A DNA stretch of 64,000 nt. Source: an uncultured Muribaculaceae bacterium (GTDB lineage: Bacteria; Bacteroidota; Bacteroidia; Bacteroidales; Muribaculaceae). The position numbers and the translations under genes are program-made. The DNA lies in the NCBI GenBank assembly GCA_910586595.1, contig CAJUJB010000003.1, forward strand, positions 35,205-99,204. Direction: 5' to 3'. Within the stretch, counting starts at the first letter, position 1. Each line of letters opens with the position of its first letter. Positions 50,834 through 60,367 of the stretch are shown in pieces. The notes below the pieces were generated by a model that was given only the letters and a program-made list of their open reading frames with translations, was not told the DNA's origin and made no database searches.

Positions 50834-52549
50834 ATGAATATGCTTAAGATCACATATAAATCCCTTGGCGCCGTGGTTCTCTCGGCAGCCTCGATGATTC
50901 TTGGCGGCTGCAACGACTTCCTCGACCAGCCTGTGCTGGGCAATGTCACCGAAGAAGAATTCTACGACACCCGCTATAAACTCCAGGCGTCTCTCAACGC
51001 TGCCTACGACATCCTGCAGAGCGATGACTTCCAGGATATCGACTGGCGCTTCGGTGAAGCTCTCGGCGACCATGTTGTCGGAGCCGACGAAGGTCTGGCT
51101 TCGCAGATGGGCCAGTTGGTGCACTTCCGCTTCAATACATCGAATACCTATATCCTCAAGCGCTGGGATGTATATTACAAAGGCATCCACCGCGTAAATC
51201 AGGTAATCGCCAACATCGACCGCGCCCGTTTGTCGACCAACGACTACTCGGCTTACCGCGAGATCCGCGAGATTCTTGGCCAGGCCAAGTTCCTCCGCGC
51301 CCTGTTCTACTTCAATCTGGTGAGAACTTACGGAGGTGTGCCCATCCGCCCCGAAATCGAGACGGTAGATAATCTTGTCATTCCCCGCAGCACCAAAGAG
51401 GAGACATACGCTTATATCGAGAAAGACCTCCGCGAGGCTGCCGTCATGCTGCCCAACCGCTACACCTCCACTAACTCTGGTAAAGCAAGCGCAGGCGCCG
51501 CTACAGCCCTTCTGATGAAGGTGCTCATGTACCAGGCTGTGCCTGGTGAGCCCTCCGAGAAATGGGAACAGATGGCCCAGCTCGGCGACTACTTCGTGAA
51601 AGGCGCGCCTTTCACCTTCGCACAGATGCTCGATTACCCCGCACGCTATGAGGAGACCCCTTGGGATAGCCTCCGCGAGAGCCTGTGGTTCAAGCCGCTT
51701 GAGCTGAATGCCGGCACCGACCCCTACGAAGGCCCCGACTATCAGTGCCCCATCCTGCTTAACGCATACTCGCTGCAATACAAAGATGCCTACAGCAACC
51801 CCATCAGTTACGATACACAGTTCTATCAGGACGGTGAGTTCTGCCAGGGCTCTATCTTCGAGATCGTATTTCAGGAGAGTGGCGACGGCAGCACTGAGGA
51901 TGCGAACGAAGGCTCGGGTATCTTCACCACCATGTTCCCGATTCTGAAAGAAGGCGCTGTATCGCCCATCTACGCCGACGATGCAATCGTAACCCGTGTA
52001 TTCGGCACCGACCCCCGCCGCCAGTTCGTGATCGGTCACCACCAGACCACCCCCGACCTCGATAATACTGAGATTGGCTCGGGCCGTTACCTGCCTCTGA
52101 AGTGGTACACGCCTATCAAAGACCGCCCGCAATATGCCGGCGACAGCGGCAAGAACCGCCGTTACCTGCGTTACTCCGAGGTTGTGCTTATGTATGCCGA
52201 AGCCCTCAACGAAATCGGCAAGGGTGCCGAGGCTCTTGAGCAGCTCAACAGCAACAAAGCCGTTGTCAACGAGATTAACAACAGCAACACCCTCTACATC
52301 GGCGGTGGATACGGTTATCTCCGCGACCAGATCTGGTCGGAGCGTGAGAAAGAACTTGCCTTCGAGTGGGATCGTTTCTTCGACATCGTGCGCCAGGGCC
52401 GTGCCAAGGAAGTGCTGAAGACATTCGCAAATACCCGCTCCAACAAGCGCGGCTTATACTTCCGCGAAGGCATCAACGAGATCTTCCCCATCCCGCAGAC
52501 CGAAGTCGACGTATCGAACGGCGTCGTAACCCAGAACCCCGGTTATTAA
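50834..52549 (+). CDS. SusD/RagB-type glycan-binding lipoprotein
   Basis: The 571-residue lipoprotein has lipobox LGGC (Cys26), then NDFLDQPVLGNVTEEEFYDT. The SusD helical repeats contain ILGQAKFLRALFYFNLVRTYGGVPI, the family core. It caps the SusC barrel and captures oligosaccharides at the surface. It follows susC by 15 bases and precedes a third surface lipoprotein by 26 bases, so the three form the glycan capture unit. Confidence 0.96.
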   Translation: MNMLKITYKSLGAVVLSAASMILGGCNDFLDQPVLGNVTEEEFYDTRYKLQASLNAAYDILQSDDFQDIDWRFGEALGDHVVGADEGLASQMGQLVHFRFNTSNTYILKRWDVYYKGIHRVNQVIANIDRARLSTNDYSAYREIREILGQAKFLRALFYFNLVRTYGGVPIRPEIETVDNLVIPRSTKEETYAYIEKDLREAAVMLPNRYTSTNSGKASAGAATALLMKVLMYQAVPGEPSEKWEQMAQLGDYFVKGAPFTFAQMLDYPARYEETPWDSLRESLWFKPLELNAGTDPYEGPDYQCPILLNAYSLQYKDAYSNPISYDTQFYQDGEFCQGSIFEIVFQESGDGSTEDANEGSGIFTTMFPILKEGAVSPIYADDAIVTRVFGTDPRRQFVIGHHQTTPDLDNTEIGSGRYLPLKWYTPIKDRPQYAGDSGKNRRYLRYSEVVLMYAEALNEIGKGAEALEQLNSNKAVVNEINNSNTLYIGGGYGYLRDQIWSEREKELAFEWDRFFDIVRQGRAKEVLKTFANTRSNKRGLYFREGINEIFPIPQTEVDVSNGVVTQNPGY

Positions 52550-52575
52550 TCCTGCCAATTAGCTAAGAATAAGAT

Positions 52576-53547
52576 ATGAAATCCTATATCATCCCGGCCT
52601 TTCTGATTGCCGCCGCACTTACGGCTTGCTCCGATGAAAAGGCCACCCAACCAACCGCATCAATCGCTGCTGACAGCACCACTGCCGAGGTCAACACCTC
52701 TGTAACGGTTCACTTCACCGGCGAGGCCGACAATGTGGTGATCTTCCCCGGCGACGAAAGCCATGACTATGAGCTCCGCGAGGAGAGTAATACCGGCCTG
52801 GTTGTAAACAAAGGCCTGTTTACCTACTCATACAGCCTGCCGGGCATATACAAGATGGTATGTGTGGCCACCAACCATGCCAACGAAGGCCAGTCGCTCC
52901 TCTCGGATACCTGCTCGATCTATATCCATGTGATCGACGACATCACAGAAATCGAGAAGATCTCCGCCCCTGCCGTGCTGTACGACGAGGTGTTTGCCTC
53001 CCGTCCAACCGAGTCTGACTGGCTCATCGGCCTTCCCCGCAAGATCAAGTACAAGACTTCGAGCCCCTCAGTTTCGCTTTCGCAGAAACTTAAGTTCTAT
53101 ATCGGCTCCGAGACTACCGAGATTTATCTTGACGGCAACCTTTTTGATGCCAACAAGAAGTATGACCTGAGCAAGACCATCGACATCGAGACAGTATCGA
53201 ACGAAGGCACCTCTCGTCAATACAAACTCCATACCCTCAATTACGGCGAGTTCAAAACCTTCTCGCTCGCAGGAGTGGCCGGAACTGTAGGCCGCTCGGA
53301 GTACGACTACACCGTCTATACAATCGATCTCGAGGTACCCGCGGGCACCGATCTGACTGCCGTGGCTCCGGAGTTCACCCTCTATGCTGAGAATGAAAAG
53401 GTCTACATCGGCGAGACGGCCCAGCAGAGCGGTGTATCGAAGGCCGACTTCTCGTCGCCCGTAACTTACCGCTTTGTGACGGTAGACCCCGAAAACCCCG
53501 CAGTGACTCTCGAATCGACCTGTGTGGTGACTGCAACCGTAAAATAA
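52576..53547 (+). CDS. Surface lipoprotein, PKD/DUF5018-like, in the SusCD unit
   Basis: The 323-residue lipoprotein has lipobox LTAC (Cys18). An N-terminal PKD-like domain (VNTSVTVHFTGEADNVVIFP) is followed by a beta-rich region with SPSVSLSQKLKF and a C-terminal DUF5018-like part containing EVPAGTDLTAVAPEFTLYAE. Position 3' of susD fits a surface glycan-binding protein of the SusE/SusF or SGBP type. Binding cannot be shown from sequence. A strong hairpin follows. Confidence 0.72.
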   Translation: MKSYIIPAFLIAAALTACSDEKATQPTASIAADSTTAEVNTSVTVHFTGEADNVVIFPGDESHDYELREESNTGLVVNKGLFTYSYSLPGIYKMVCVATNHANEGQSLLSDTCSIYIHVIDDITEIEKISAPAVLYDEVFASRPTESDWLIGLPRKIKYKTSSPSVSLSQKLKFYIGSETTEIYLDGNLFDANKKYDLSKTIDIETVSNEGTSRQYKLHTLNYGEFKTFSLAGVAGTVGRSEYDYTVYTIDLEVPAGTDLTAVAPEFTLYAENEKVYIGETAQQSGVSKADFSSPVTYRFVTVDPENPAVTLESTCVVTATVK

Positions 53548-53561
53548 AACTTCATGTCAAG

Positions 53562-53602
53562 CCCGCGGCGCCTTGTCTCTTCTCCGGAGACGGCACCGCG
53601 GG
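53562..53602 (+). terminator. Terminator of the SusCD unit
   Basis: Stem CCCGCGG/CCGCGGG with GCC/GGC and GTCTC/GAGAC pairs (53562-53602), followed by ATTTT. The last bases touch the -33 box of the next promoter. Confidence 0.65.
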
Positions 53603-53604
53603 AT

Positions 53605-53636
53605 TTTGCACTCCCGAAAATAAATTTGTATCTTTG
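53605..53636 (+). promoter_or_regulatory. Promoter of the Asp-box protein gene
   Basis: TTTG at 53605-53608, a 20-bp spacer, TATCTTTG at 53629-53636. A very good Bacteroidetes promoter, independent of the susC unit. Confidence 0.78.
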
Positions 53637-53652
53637 TCACACTGAATAAACC

Positions 53653-55629
53653 ATGAACCCGCATTTCCTTAAACCGCTTGTAATCCTTTCACTTGCCGCC
53701 ATGGCACCCACGGCCCGGGCCGTATGGCACGAGCCCTACGATGGCTCTCGCATCTACTGGGATCTGAGCTCCCAGAGCGTGCTCTTCCCCTCCGGTAACT
53801 ACGCCCGCATTATCCAGCTTCAGGACGGACGTCTGATGGCTGCCGCAGAAGCCGGCGGCGGCATATCGGTATGCTATAGCGAGAATGTGGGGCAGACATG
53901 GTCGACTCCCGAACTTATACAGCGTAGCGCGTCGCTGGTGCCCTATGCCGTGCCCGATCTGGTACAGCTCTCCGACGGCACTATAGTCGTTGGTTTCAAT
54001 CCGCGCCCATCGGCTCCCTACTCCGACGACCGTAAATTCGGCATACGCGTGCTGCGCAGCACCGACAACGGCCGCAGCTGGAGCGCCCCGATTTTTGTGT
54101 TCGACGCCCACTCGACCTTCGAGGACGGTTGCTGGGAGCCTTCTTTCCTGGAGTTACCCTCGGGCGAGCTCCAATGTTATTTTGCAAACGAAAACAACTT
54201 CACCACCTCCAACGAGCAGGAAATATCGATGTGCCGTTCATTCGACGGCGGTCTTACCTGGGGTGAGCCTGTGCGCATCTGTTACCGTGCCGGTTCGCGC
54301 GACGGTATGCCTTCGGCAATACTTACCGAGAAAGGGGAGATTGTGGTGATTGTGGAAGATAATGGCTGGCCCGGATTCTCGGGCTTCCGCGCAACCACCG
54401 TGCGCACTCCGCTCGAAGAGAACTGGAGCTCATGGGTGGCAGCCGGCAGCGACCGCCGCGACATGATTTTCGCCAATGCCGCCGACAAGACCTGCAGCTC
54501 GGCAGCTCCATATCTCCGCCAGCTTGCCACCGGCGAGACCATCGCCTCCTGGCAGGGTGACTTCGGCGACCGCAAAGGCCGGGGTGAATCGTACTTCGAC
54601 ATGTATGTGGCCGTCGGCGACGCCGATGCCCGTTCGTTCAAGGCCGTTACCCAGCCCTTCGGCTGCCCGCTGTCGTCACACGCATTGTGGAACTCCGTTG
54701 CCGTTGCAGGCGACGGAACTGTATTCGCCCTTGCTTCGATAGGCGATGCCAACCACGGCAATGCCATCAATGTAATGCGTGGTCAGGCCATGCGCGGCTT
54801 CGAGGCAAATTACGGCACGCCTGTGGTCGATGGGTCTTTCTCTAAAGAAAACTGGACCAAGAAAAATGCCCAGCAGATCTATATGGGCGCCGGTGCGACC
54901 CGTAACCGCGCCACTTTGGATTTCCTCTACGACAACGACAATCTCTATTTCTTCGGTCGTGTGGTCGACCGCACCATCTTCACCGACAAAGCCGACAACG
55001 ACGGAATTTACCTCTACATTGACCTCAACAATGCCAGCGACACCTATCCGCAGGAGGGTATGGTCCGTATCTTCCTCAACGTAGACGGCAGCGTGAGCAT
55101 GGCCTTAGGCAAAGACAACAAGTGGGTTGCCATCGATACCCCCGAGAGTGTCAAGGCCGCCACTGTGGTCAAATCGACTTATTACGATATTGAGGCCGCC
55201 ATCCCCTGGAGTGTGCTCGGTCTTGATGCAGCTCCGGTAGAGAAGCCTCTGCGCTGCAACATCGAGATCCGCGACCGCCGCGAGGGTGAGATGGTCACAG
55301 AAGTTATTCCCGAGACTCTGTCTCGCCAGTCGTGGACATGGCCTGAATTCAAGCTCAATTACTCGGAGGAGAGCGGGGCAGAGGCTCCGGCCGTTGTCGC
55401 GGCTGCTGAAAAAGCCTCCGTATCCGCGCATGAAGGCACACTTGACGTGCATGCCGCCCGGGCTATCGACAGTGTGTCGGTCTACAGCGCCGCCGGTTCT
55501 CTTCTGGCCTACGCCAACGGCAATGGACAGAGTCTGAGCATGCCCGTGCCTGCCGGTGCGCGAGCCGCCATCGTGAGCATCTGCTATGCCGATGGCGACA
55601 ACGAACACTCCAAAATCTTAATCCGCTAA
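53653..55629 (+). CDS. Asp-box (BNR) beta-propeller enzyme candidate with CBM9-like domain and T9SS-type tail
   Basis: The 658-residue protein has a signal peptide (ending ARA). Three Asp boxes are visible: SENVGQTWS, STDNGRSWS and SFDGGLTWG. They indicate a six-blade propeller as in sialidases (GH33) or exo-arabinanases (GH93). A clear FRIP motif is absent; YARI replaces it. A CBM9/DOMON-like domain covers about 390-560. The last about 70 residues (VSVYSAAGSLLAYANG to SKILIR) look like a T9SS sorting domain. Possible activity: exo-glycosidase; the sugar is unknown. It is followed by the HTCS gene. Confidence 0.72.
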   Translation: MNPHFLKPLVILSLAAMAPTARAVWHEPYDGSRIYWDLSSQSVLFPSGNYARIIQLQDGRLMAAAEAGGGISVCYSENVGQTWSTPELIQRSASLVPYAVPDLVQLSDGTIVVGFNPRPSAPYSDDRKFGIRVLRSTDNGRSWSAPIFVFDAHSTFEDGCWEPSFLELPSGELQCYFANENNFTTSNEQEISMCRSFDGGLTWGEPVRICYRAGSRDGMPSAILTEKGEIVVIVEDNGWPGFSGFRATTVRTPLEENWSSWVAAGSDRRDMIFANAADKTCSSAAPYLRQLATGETIASWQGDFGDRKGRGESYFDMYVAVGDADARSFKAVTQPFGCPLSSHALWNSVAVAGDGTVFALASIGDANHGNAINVMRGQAMRGFEANYGTPVVDGSFSKENWTKKNAQQIYMGAGATRNRATLDFLYDNDNLYFFGRVVDRTIFTDKADNDGIYLYIDLNNASDTYPQEGMVRIFLNVDGSVSMALGKDNKWVAIDTPESVKAATVVKSTYYDIEAAIPWSVLGLDAAPVEKPLRCNIEIRDRREGEMVTEVIPETLSRQSWTWPEFKLNYSEESGAEAPAVVAAAEKASVSAHEGTLDVHAARAIDSVSVYSAAGSLLAYANGNGQSLSMPVPAGARAAIVSICYADGDNEHSKILIR

Positions 55630-55689
55630 CTTTTTCATTCCCGACCCGCCAACCCCGTCACCCTTTAATCCGATTCACATTCACCTGAT

Positions 55690-58600
55690 ATGCGTAAGAC
55701 TTGTATCTATCTGCTGATGACCGTGCTGGCCATATGCCTGCATGCCGCGCCGGCCGACGACCTGCGCATGTTGTCGAACTACCGATTGAGCCACATCAAG
55801 AGCAAGGATGGTCTGCCACACCAGCAGATTGCATCGATGGCTTTTGACCATTCAGGACGCTTGTGGATAGGCACACGTGACGGGGTTGCGGCATACGACG
55901 GATATTCATTCACCAATTACTTCCACGACCCCAATGACCCGGGGTCGCTCGTACATAACTTCGCCAAGACGCTGTTTGTCGATTCGCGCGGCACGCTGTG
56001 GGTCGGCACCGAGAAAGGTCTCTGCCGCTACGTGCCGGAGACCGACTCTTTCAGGGCCTATGATATAGGTGGCGAACGTGTAAAGTGCCTCGCCGAGATG
56101 AATGACGGCCGCATACTGCTCTGCGGCGACTTCCTCCAGATCATCGACCCTGCAACCGATGAAGTGACAGCCTTGCCCAAGCAGGACGATGGTTATGTCC
56201 TCTCGATGGCTATAGCCCCCGACAGCCGTGTCTTCGTTGCTACCAACAAGAGTATTGCCTACTACGACTCAAAGCTCCAGAACTGCACATTCGTCAATCC
56301 CGGGGTTTACTCCGATTTCCTGATGGGTTTCGACGACATCGTACCCCTCTTCTTCGACCATCGCGGCTGCCTGTGGATAGGCCGCAACGGCAAAGGTGTG
56401 ATGAGTCTCGACATAAACACGGGCCAAACCGAGATATACGACGTTCCGAATATCAGCGACGGCACTGTCCGCACCATTGCCGAAGACCCCGACCACAACA
56501 TATGGATCGGAACGGAGGCTGGCATAAATGTGATAAATACCTCCACAGGGTCAATCGTACGTTTCGTTCCTGATCTGGTGAACCGTCACCGTCTCAACGA
56601 CAACGCCATCTACAGCATCGTACCCGATCCTGCCGGCAACATCTGGATCGGCACTTATTTCGGTGGCATAAACGTGATGCACCGTGAGCTCCGCAATTTC
56701 CAATGGATCGCTCCGGGGTATGACCCGACAGCTCTTCCGGGGAAAGCCATACGCCGAATCGTCGAGCCTCAGCCCGGCAAGCTATGGCTGGCCAGCGAGG
56801 ACGGAGGAATCAGCATCATCGACCTCGCTTCGGGCCGCATATCGACTTTCGACCGCATCAGCGCCCTCGGAACCAACGTCCACGAGCTCCATTACGACCC
56901 TTCGGGCAACCGCATGTGGATAGGCACCTTCCGCAACGGCCTTTTCTCCCTCGACATGAATACAGGCGCAACCCGCCATTTCCTCGCAGGGGCTTCGGGT
57001 CTGGCCAGCAACGCTATCTTCGCCATCGCGCTTGAGCAAGCCCCGCGCCACCGGCTCTGGGTCGGCACCACCCAAGGTCTGCGTTACTACAACGAGGCTA
57101 CCGGGGAATTTCTCACGGCCAACCACCCGGTGCTTGACAAAGATTTTATCTACAGCCTGCTTCTCGACCACCACAACAATCTGTGGGTAGGAACCGTGAA
57201 CAACGGCCTTTTCCGGATTGATGCCACAACAGGTGAAGTAAAGGGCTGGAACTGCTCCGACGCGCCCGGCCGTGCCGGTCTCCATGACTGCTATGTAACA
57301 GCCATCTTCGAGAGTAGTGACGGCCGCATCTACATAGGCACCAACAATGCCGGCCTGCATGTGATCGATGCCGACGGCAACATCAGTCTACTTTCCGACG
57401 AGGCTCGCTCATACGGCACGATATGCAGCATGCTGGAAGACGACAGCAAACGCATATGGGTGTCGACTTCACGTGGTCTCTACCGCCTGTCGCCCGACGG
57501 CCCGACACTCCGCTTCACCACCGACGACGGACTGCCTGAGAACCAATTCAACTTCGCTTCGGCCCTGCAAGGCTCCGATGGCCGTCTCTACTTCGGCACG
57601 GTCAATGGTCTTGTGTCGTTCAATCCAGGCATATCGCGAGGCCAGACCACTTCGGCTCCGGTGCACCTCCAGCATCTCTACATAAACAACCGCGAGGTGT
57701 CGCCCTCGGAAGAAGATTCGCCGCTGTTGACAACCCTTGACCGCACCGACGCCCTTCATCTCGACTATAACCGCTCACGCTCGTTCTCGATTGACTACGG
57801 CGTGGTTGATCCGGCCTCGGCACACGCTTATTCTTATCAGATCTATGTAGACGGCATCGACAAGGATTGGCGCGATGTTGGCGCCCAGCGTCATTTCACA
57901 GCCATGGAACTCGCCCCCGGCACCTACAAGCTCATGCTGCGTGCCGCCTCCGCTCCAGAGGCGTGGGATAATGCGCCGGTGCGTCAGCTCCTGATCAAGA
58001 TCGATCCTCCGTTCTACTTCTCCACATGGGCCTTCATCGCCTACTTCATCCTGCTGGTAATAGTGGCCTATCTCATCTACCTTCTCTTCAACCTGCGCAT
58101 GAAGGAGAAGGAGGCCATACGCATATCCCATATGGAGAAAGAGAAGAGCGAGGAGCTCAACCGCGAGAAGATGGAGATATTCACCAATATCTCACATGAG
58201 CTGAAGACGCCTCTGAGCCTCATTCTCGCTCCACTCAAGTATCTGTCGCAGCACGAAAACCTTGCAGAGGACTCGAGCAAGCGCCTCGGCATCGCCATCA
58301 CGAACACCAACAAGATGGTGGGTCTCATCGACGAGCTGGTGACATTCAACCGCGTGGAGTCGGGTAACTTCCAACTCTACATGCAGTATGGCAACCCGCT
58401 GACCTTCATCGAGACGGTAACCCGATATTTCTACGAGCCCGCCGCTGAGAAAGACATACGCATCCACCTTTACACGGAGAATAACGGTGAGGATGTGTGG
58501 TTCTCGACAACCTACGTCGAGCGTATACTCAATAACTTGCTGTCAAACGCAATAAAATATACACAGGACGGCGGTGAAATTGACGTGCGCGCTTCAATCC

Positions 58601-59772
58601 AGGAGGAGGAAGGAGACAAACTCTATCTTGACTTCTCTGTGCGCGACAACGGCATCGGTATCGCCCCTGAGGAAATAGACAATATATTCAGAAAATATTA
58701 CCAGACCAAGCGCGGCTACAACACCAACAACCGCGGCTGGGGTATCGGCCTGGCTACAGTCAAGCGTCTGGTAGAGATCCACAAGGGCTCGATTACCGTC
58801 GACAGCACTATTGGTGAAGGCAGCACCTTCCATGTGCGTCTTGATGTGACAGCCGATGCCTTCGATGCCTCATGCCATGTAAGCAATGGCACGGTCAAGT
58901 CGCCCGAGCCAACCTACATCCGTACGCTCAGCACGGGCTCTGCCTCGACTGTCACTGTGCCTGACTACGCCCGCAAGCAGGATCTCACCACCATACTTAT
59001 AGTTGAAGACAATCCCGAGTTGCTGCAGTTCCTGAGTGAATCATTCTCCCGTTCATACCGTGTGCTGACAGCTACCAACGGTGTGGAGGCTCTGAAGATC
59101 GCCGGTGAGTATCCGCCCGACATAGTTGTGTCGGACGTAATGATGCCCGAGATGGACGGCATCACCCTCTGCGAGCATCTGAAGAATAATCTCGCCACCT
59201 CGCATATCCCCGTCATACTGCTTACGGCCAAGAATGATGCCGAGAGTACGATGAAGGGCTTCGAGAGTGGAGCCGAGGCATATGTGGCCAAGCCTTTCGA
59301 CCCGCAGATTCTTGAGCTGCGTATCCGCAACATACTGTGCGCACACCGCAAGTATCTCACTGAAGTAATGGAGTCGTCGGGTACGGCTGTCGAGCCAGGC
59401 TCGTCGGAAGAGGCTCCGGCATTCAGCCGCTTCGACCAGGACTTCATTACACGCATAAACGAGATTATAGAGAAGAATATCGACAACTCCGAGTTCTCGG
59501 TATCGGATATAACTCGCGAGTTCGGCATATCGCGGTCGCTGCTCCATATCAAGATGAAGAGCTTCTTCAACCAGTCGATGACCGACTACATCCGCAAAAA
59601 ACGTCTCGCCCACGCGTGCCGCCTCATGAAAGAGGGCTACAACGTAAGCGAGACTGCCTACCGGAGCGGATATTCCGACCCGAATTATTTCACTAAGGTA
59701 TTCAAGAAAGAGTTTGGCATAACACCTACCGAGTACCTGGCCAACCAGGAGGCTAAGGGCGCTGCAGAGTAG
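55690..59772 (+). CDS. Hybrid two-component sensor-regulator (HTCS)
   Basis: The 1360-residue protein joins a periplasmic sensor and an internal regulator. In order: a signal peptide; about ten Reg_prop blades (LWIGTRDGVAAYDG and similar repeats); a Y_Y_Y domain (about 690-770); a membrane helix around 778-800; HisKA with His836 in FTNISHELKTPL; an ATPase domain; a receiver with Asp1149 in VVSDVMMPEMDG; and AraC helix-turn-helix at the end. HTCS proteins sense oligosaccharides and induce PULs. The 3' end overlaps the convergent pnuT stop by 20 bases. Confidence 0.96.
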   Translation: MRKTCIYLLMTVLAICLHAAPADDLRMLSNYRLSHIKSKDGLPHQQIASMAFDHSGRLWIGTRDGVAAYDGYSFTNYFHDPNDPGSLVHNFAKTLFVDSRGTLWVGTEKGLCRYVPETDSFRAYDIGGERVKCLAEMNDGRILLCGDFLQIIDPATDEVTALPKQDDGYVLSMAIAPDSRVFVATNKSIAYYDSKLQNCTFVNPGVYSDFLMGFDDIVPLFFDHRGCLWIGRNGKGVMSLDINTGQTEIYDVPNISDGTVRTIAEDPDHNIWIGTEAGINVINTSTGSIVRFVPDLVNRHRLNDNAIYSIVPDPAGNIWIGTYFGGINVMHRELRNFQWIAPGYDPTALPGKAIRRIVEPQPGKLWLASEDGGISIIDLASGRISTFDRISALGTNVHELHYDPSGNRMWIGTFRNGLFSLDMNTGATRHFLAGASGLASNAIFAIALEQAPRHRLWVGTTQGLRYYNEATGEFLTANHPVLDKDFIYSLLLDHHNNLWVGTVNNGLFRIDATTGEVKGWNCSDAPGRAGLHDCYVTAIFESSDGRIYIGTNNAGLHVIDADGNISLLSDEARSYGTICSMLEDDSKRIWVSTSRGLYRLSPDGPTLRFTTDDGLPENQFNFASALQGSDGRLYFGTVNGLVSFNPGISRGQTTSAPVHLQHLYINNREVSPSEEDSPLLTTLDRTDALHLDYNRSRSFSIDYGVVDPASAHAYSYQIYVDGIDKDWRDVGAQRHFTAMELAPGTYKLMLRAASAPEAWDNAPVRQLLIKIDPPFYFSTWAFIAYFILLVIVAYLIYLLFNLRMKEKEAIRISHMEKEKSEELNREKMEIFTNISHELKTPLSLILAPLKYLSQHENLAEDSSKRLGIAITNTNKMVGLIDELVTFNRVESGNFQLYMQYGNPLTFIETVTRYFYEPAAEKDIRIHLYTENNGEDVWFSTTYVERILNNLLSNAIKYTQDGGEIDVRASIQEEEGDKLYLDFSVRDNGIGIAPEEIDNIFRKYYQTKRGYNTNNRGWGIGLATVKRLVEIHKGSITVDSTIGEGSTFHVRLDVTADAFDASCHVSNGTVKSPEPTYIRTLSTGSASTVTVPDYARKQDLTTILIVEDNPELLQFLSESFSRSYRVLTATNGVEALKIAGEYPPDIVVSDVMMPEMDGITLCEHLKNNLATSHIPVILLTAKNDAESTMKGFESGAEAYVAKPFDPQILELRIRNILCAHRKYLTEVMESSGTAVEPGSSEEAPAFSRFDQDFITRINEIIEKNIDNSEFSVSDITREFGISRSLLHIKMKSFFNQSMTDYIRKKRLAHACRLMKEGYNVSETAYRSGYSDPNYFTKVFKKEFGITPTEYLANQEAKGAAE

Positions 59773-60358
59773 GTTGGGCGCCCATCAGCCGTCGCCACTT
59801 GAAGTAGCCGAATACAGCCACGACTGTGTAGATGGCATAGAGGCCCGAGTAGAAATATATGCCTTTGTAGATATACAAGGCGACGCACACCGCGTCGACC
59901 GCTGTCCACACCCACCATTGCTCGATATACTTCCGGGCAAGTAGCCAGGTGCCGATAATGCTTCCGGCGGTGGTGAATGCGTCGGCATATGGCACGGTTG
60001 AGTCGGTGCCGTAGATGAGCCATAGCGCCAGTGCGGCGTAGACCGGCACGAATACGGCTGCCGTGCGCAGTGCCACCGATGCGGAGATGTGGCGTATCGG
60101 CAGGGCTTTGCCGCCGCTGTGCTTATGCCGCCTTCCCCAGGCTGTGAAGCCGTAGACTGCCATGAGTAGGTAATAAATGTTCATGGCAAAGTCGGCATAT
60201 AGCCCCTTGGTGTAGTAGACCGTCATGGATATGGCCGGCATGATGAGGCCTGCGATCCACATGCGGCGGTCGGCATGATATTCCCACCACAGATAGAGCA
60301 CGCCGAGGAGAAATCCGGCTATTTCGAGACAGCGGTCAAGTGTGAAGAAGTCAGTCAT
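59753..60358 (-). CDS. pnuT: PnuC-family transporter, probable thiamine transporter PnuT
   Basis: The 201-residue membrane protein has about seven hydrophobic segments and PnuC hallmarks: LYLWWEYHADRRMW and WWVWTAVDAVCVALYIYKG. PnuC proteins move vitamin precursors by facilitated diffusion. Here it lies 9 bases downstream of a TonB receptor under a TPP riboswitch, so the likely cargo is thiamine. It overlaps the HTCS stop by 20 bases, in a convergent arrangement. Confidence 0.85.
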   Translation of the reverse strand: MTDFFTLDRCLEIAGFLLGVLYLWWEYHADRRMWIAGLIMPAISMTVYYTKGLYADFAMNIYYLLMAVYGFTAWGRRHKHSGGKALPIRHISASVALRTAAVFVPVYAALALWLIYGTDSTVPYADAFTTAGSIIGTWLLARKYIEQWWVWTAVDAVCVALYIYKGIYFYSGLYAIYTVVAVFGYFKWRRLMGAQPTLQRP

Positions 60359-60367
60359 TATAGCATC

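Noticed and set aside
50735..52132. 465-codon open frame on the minus strand
   Set aside because: Antisense to susD, with codon bias generating a long shadow frame.
53653..55629. Firm assignment as a GH33 sialidase
   Set aside because: The FRIP motif is not present; Asp boxes alone also occur in GH93 and other families.
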